DNA of 64,000 nucleotides from CAWULT01 sp963923455 (GTDB lineage: Bacteria; Acidobacteriota; Vicinamibacteria; Vicinamibacterales; UBA2999). Below, in pieces: positions 61,939 through 64,000 of this stretch (its first letter is position 1; every line of letters begins with the position of its first letter). Under the pieces are notes generated by a model. It saw only the letters and a list, made by a program, of their open reading frames with translations, had not been told where the DNA came from and did no database searches. Both the position numbers and the translations under genes were made by a program. Where the stretch lies: the NCBI GenBank assembly GCA_963923455.1, contig CAWULT010000006.1, positions 1 through 64,000 of the forward strand, written 5' to 3'.

Positions 61939-62388
61939 TCAGTTCGAAGTGTCGAACAGGAACGCTGACGAGCTGCGGCGCTGCGACATCCGCTCGCGGT
62001 GCTCAGCGGTCTCGCGGGCCTCTTCGCAATCCTTGCAGCGCACCGCGAAGGGCAGCGCACGAAGGCGTGCCTCGGAAATCTCGTCGCCGCACTCGAAGCA
62101 GTCACCGTAGCTGCCGTCTTCCAGCCGCCGGAGCGCCGCGTCGATCTTGTTCAGCGTCTCCGACTTCATCTGGATGAGGGCGAACTCGATGTCCTCCTGG
62201 ATGTCGACCTCGGAGCTCTCGCCCTGGTCGAGGACATCGCGTTCCTTGTTCGTGTTGTCGGCGCGCACGTCGCGAATACGACCCTGCACTTCGACCATCA
62301 GCTCGCGGCGGCGGTTCTCGAGCATCTTCTTCAGCTCGTTGTAGCGACTCGTCTTGGTCGAGCCCTTCGTCTTGGTCATCGTAGCCAT
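61939..62388 (-). CDS. TraR/DksA family zinc-finger protein
   Basis: A 149-residue DksA-like protein that would enter the RNA polymerase secondary channel. The coiled-coil spans about residues 15-92, with an acidic tip (ERDVLDQGESSEVDIQED) lacking the DxxDxA pattern. The C4 zinc site is Cys97, Cys100, Cys118 and Cys121. It is a good candidate for stringent-response control, but the altered tip leaves activity uncertain. Confidence 0.9.
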   Translation of the reverse strand: MATMTKTKGSTKTSRYNELKKMLENRRRELMVEVQGRIRDVRADNTNKERDVLDQGESSEVDIQEDIEFALIQMKSETLNKIDAALRRLEDGSYGDCFECGDEISEARLRALPFAVRCKDCEEARETAEHRERMSQRRSSSAFLFDTSN

Positions 62389-62902
62389 GGTGCCTGCCGC
62401 TCCTTGGCGCCTTGCGCCGCTTCCCGGGTAATACTGCCTGGCATTCGTGGCCAGGCGCTGATATCAGTCCGTCGTTGTGTCCAGGCTATATGCAGTTCGC
62501 GTGCCGAATTTGGCCTTCTTGAGCACCGGGAACGCTCTCCCCTGAGGGTGGGCTCGGCCATGTCCTGGACTCAGGCCAACAAGACTCTATTAATCAGTCA
62601 TTTATCGGAGACGATGGCAACCGGGATTCGCGCTCGTCACCCGCACAGCCAGTAAGACGCCGACCGACGTCGTACGGTCTCCTCAAGGTAGTGCCCACTA
62701 AAGTGGACTGGCAAATCTGCCCTGTTCCACAGTCCGGCCTGCCGACAGCACGCTTGGACGTCGGATCTCCGGCCCACTGGCCTGCCAGCTCTGCCGTGTA
62801 GCTGCGGATCGGCAATGTGCATAATAATCTACATACTGGTGATGTACAAACACACCAGTTCAGTCTTCCGCAATCCAGGCCCGATGTGCGAAGCTGTCGC
62901 CG
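62389..62902. other. 514-bp gene-free, AT-richer region with palindromes
   Basis: No convincing frame on either strand. The region holds hairpins GCCTGGC/GCCAGGC (62436-62456), CTGATATCAG (62458-62467), CCACT-AA-AGTGG (62695-62706) and ACTGGTG-N11-CACCAGT (62835-62859). Frames that cross it carry no recognised motif. It may contain the promoters of the DksA-like and Cys-rich genes or a decayed mobile element. Confidence 0.6.
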
Positions 62903-63580
62903 ATGACCTGTCCCCTGTGCCGCCAGCGCAAGGCCAAGCGGCAGTGCCCGGCGCTCGGCCAGACGATCTGCGCCGTCTGCTGCGCGACGAAGCGCGAGAA
63001 GGAGATCGCCTGTCCAGCCACGTGTGCCCACCTGACGGCTGGCCGTGACCATCCAGCCGCCGTGGTCCGGCGCCAGCAGGAACGCGACGTCGCAGCTCTC
63101 CTGCCGTCCATGCGAGGGCTGACCGAGCGTCAGCAGCAGCTCTACTTTCTGTTCCAGACGGTCATCGCCAGCCAGAAGCCCGACGGGCTGGCCCGCCTGG
63201 TCGACCTTGACGTGGCGGAGGGGGCCGCGGCCGCCGCCGCGACACTCGAGACGGCGGCGCGAGGACTGATCTACGAGCACACGCCGCCATCGGTGCTGGC
63301 CCAGCGGCTGGCGCGGGAGTTCCAGGCGCTGCTGGCGCGCGTGCGGGAACACGGCGCCAAGGTCTTCGACCGGGAAGCGGCCCTCGTGCTGAGGGCCATC
63401 GAACGGGGCGCCCGCGAAACCCACGACAGGGCGCCGGACGCGCCCGACCCCCAGACGGCGTATCTCACCGTGATGGCAAGGCTGCTGCACATCAGCGGCC
63501 GCGGCCCGACGCCGGCGGACGGGGCGGACACGGCCGGCCCTGGCGGCCCGGGCACGCCGGGCTCACTGATCGTGCCGTAG
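62903..63580 (+). CDS. Cys-rich N-terminal protein of unknown family
   Basis: A 225-residue protein. The first 43 residues hold eight cysteines (Cys3, 6, 15, 23, 26, 27, 37, 41) in CPLCRQRKAKRQCPALGQ and ICAVCCATKREKEIACPATC, a zinc-cluster pattern. The rest is a helical domain (RGLTERQQQLYFLFQTVIAS; LVDLDVAEGAAAAAATLETA) with a low-complexity tail. I recognise similar acidobacterial proteins but no function. Its promoter may lie in the AT-rich region upstream. Confidence 0.8.
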   Translation: MTCPLCRQRKAKRQCPALGQTICAVCCATKREKEIACPATCAHLTAGRDHPAAVVRRQQERDVAALLPSMRGLTERQQQLYFLFQTVIASQKPDGLARLVDLDVAEGAAAAAATLETAARGLIYEHTPPSVLAQRLAREFQALLARVREHGAKVFDREAALVLRAIERGARETHDRAPDAPDPQTAYLTVMARLLHISGRGPTPADGADTAGPGGPGTPGSLIVP

Positions 63581-63586
63581 ACCTGC

Positions 63587-63592
63587 TACAAT
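63587..63592 (+). promoter_or_regulatory. -10 box of the rpmB operon
   Basis: TACAAT at 63587-63592 lies 76 nt before the rpmB ATG, which has AGAGGA 6 nt upstream, giving a leadered message. No strong -35 is seen. Confidence 0.45.
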
Positions 63593-63668
63593 TCAGAGTT
63601 TGTTCGACGGGCGCCAGGCCCGGCCACGGGTGGACGGCGGCCATTCACGAGACAGGACAGAGGATTTC

Positions 63669-63860
63669 ATGGCGAAGCGGTGCGAAATCTGCGACAAGGG
63701 CCCGGTGGTCGGCCGGACCGTCTCTCACGCCCACAACGTCGGCCCGCGGCGATTCGAGCCGAACCTGCAGTCGGTTCGGGCGCTCGTCAACGGCGCGGTG
63801 AAGCGGATGCGTGTCTGCACCCGCTGCCTGCGGAGCGGCAAAGTCACCAAGGCGGCCTAG
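63669..63860 (+). CDS. rpmB: 50S ribosomal protein L28
   Basis: A 63-residue L28 of the zinc-binding type: CEIC at 5-8 and CTRC at 50-53. The motif GPVVGRTVSHAHNVGPRRFEPNLQ is conserved. The stop overlaps the GTG of ridA by 1 nt. Confidence 0.97.
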   Translation: MAKRCEICDKGPVVGRTVSHAHNVGPRRFEPNLQSVRALVNGAVKRMRVCTRCLRSGKVTKAA

Positions 63861-64000
63861 TGCTGCGAGCGGTGTCCTCGCCCGACGCACCGGGCGCCAT
63901 CGGACCGTACTCGCCGGCCATCGTGGCCGGCAACCTGGTGTTCCTGTCGGGTCAGATTCCGCTCGACCCCGCCACGGGTCAGCTCGTCGACGGCGACGTC
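63860..64000 (+). CDS. ridA: RidA family protein, partial
   Basis: Only the first 47 residues are present. GTG start shares its G with the rpmB stop. The sequence SSPDAPGAIGPYSPAIVAGN then LVFLSGQIPLDPATGQLVDG is the RidA signature. RidA removes reactive enamines and imines made by PLP enzymes. The C-terminal half is outside the window. Confidence 0.92.
   Translation, partial: MLRAVSSPDAPGAIGPYSPAIVAGNLVFLSGQIPLDPATGQLVDGDV

Noticed and set aside
62691..62711. CCACT-AA-AGTGG repeat considered as an IS end
   Set aside because: No matching second end, no transposase and no target duplication.
62594..63490. Long minus-strand frame across the gene-free patch and Cys-rich gene
   Set aside because: No motif and it runs antisense to a better-supported gene with clustered cysteines.
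1..64000. CRISPR arrays, prophage or plasmid maintenance genes
   Set aside because: No direct-repeat arrays, cas genes, integrases, terminases or replication genes were seen.

Overview
This is a 64 kb, very GC-rich, gene-dense chromosomal window. It most likely comes from an acidobacterium of the Vicinamibacteria type. That is inferred from an Oar-like TonB-dependent receptor with an N-terminal carboxypeptidase-regulatory domain, secreted families common in that group (DUF1684, DUF6152), an RF1 with a GPGGQSVNTT-type loop, and mostly housekeeping content. I see no phage, plasmid, CRISPR array or intact insertion sequence. Genes overlap by 1-11 bp in many places, so most sit in tight operons.

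Layout. 1-11.5 kb: secreted/lipoprotein genes, then methyltransferase-rsmE-namZ-hydrolase, a LOG protein, and a run of amidase, hydrolases and nitronate monooxygenase. 11.6-17.1 kb: DnaJ-zinc-finger fragment, membrane protein, Mrp and an active/inactive M16 peptidase pair, beside two facing zinc-ribbon genes. 17.3-25.1 kb: AddA and AddB recombination nuclease with a secreted protein upstream. 25.3-29.9 kb: lipocalin, class II photolyase, RudS-like tRNA desulfidase and an SRPBCC protein, divergent from an XRE-cupin regulator. 30-36.5 kb: tRNA-Ala(GGC), MFS carrier, TonB receptor and two AhpD-like proteins. 36.5-45.5 kb: MocA-like transferase, cold-shock protein, an ErpA / Fur-ferritin / PHP / degenerate-ABC operon, class I fumarase, an exported methyltransferase, BioY, ThiD and a DUF6152 protein. 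45.5-49.6 kb: MoaE-MoaD, RF1-PrmC, a HIT protein and a dehydrogenase. 49.6-53.7 kb: an attC-like site with a small glycine-zipper gene, a HAD phosphatase and a second M16 pair. 53.7-64 kb: ileS-lspA-lgt-rluD-Nudix, Lon, a DksA-like protein, a gene-free AT-richer patch, a Cys-rich protein, rpmB and the start of ridA.

How genes may work together (inference). The photolyase/RudS operon looks like a photoprotection unit: the photolyase repairs UV-damaged DNA and RudS removes the near-UV-absorbing 4-thiouridine from tRNA. ErpA and the Fur-ferritin fusion point to iron and Fe-S homeostasis. ileS-lspA-lgt couples translation with lipoprotein maturation. MoaD/MoaE and a MocA-like protein indicate molybdoenzymes.

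The most notable signals are a Fur-rubrerythrin fusion, a cytosolic ABC-type protein that has lost its ATPase motifs, a lone integron attC-like hairpin, a TTGAAC-N3-GTTCAA operator-like palindrome before the XRE-cupin gene, and a recurring -10-like hexamer 5-8 nt before start codons that suggests widespread leaderless transcription.
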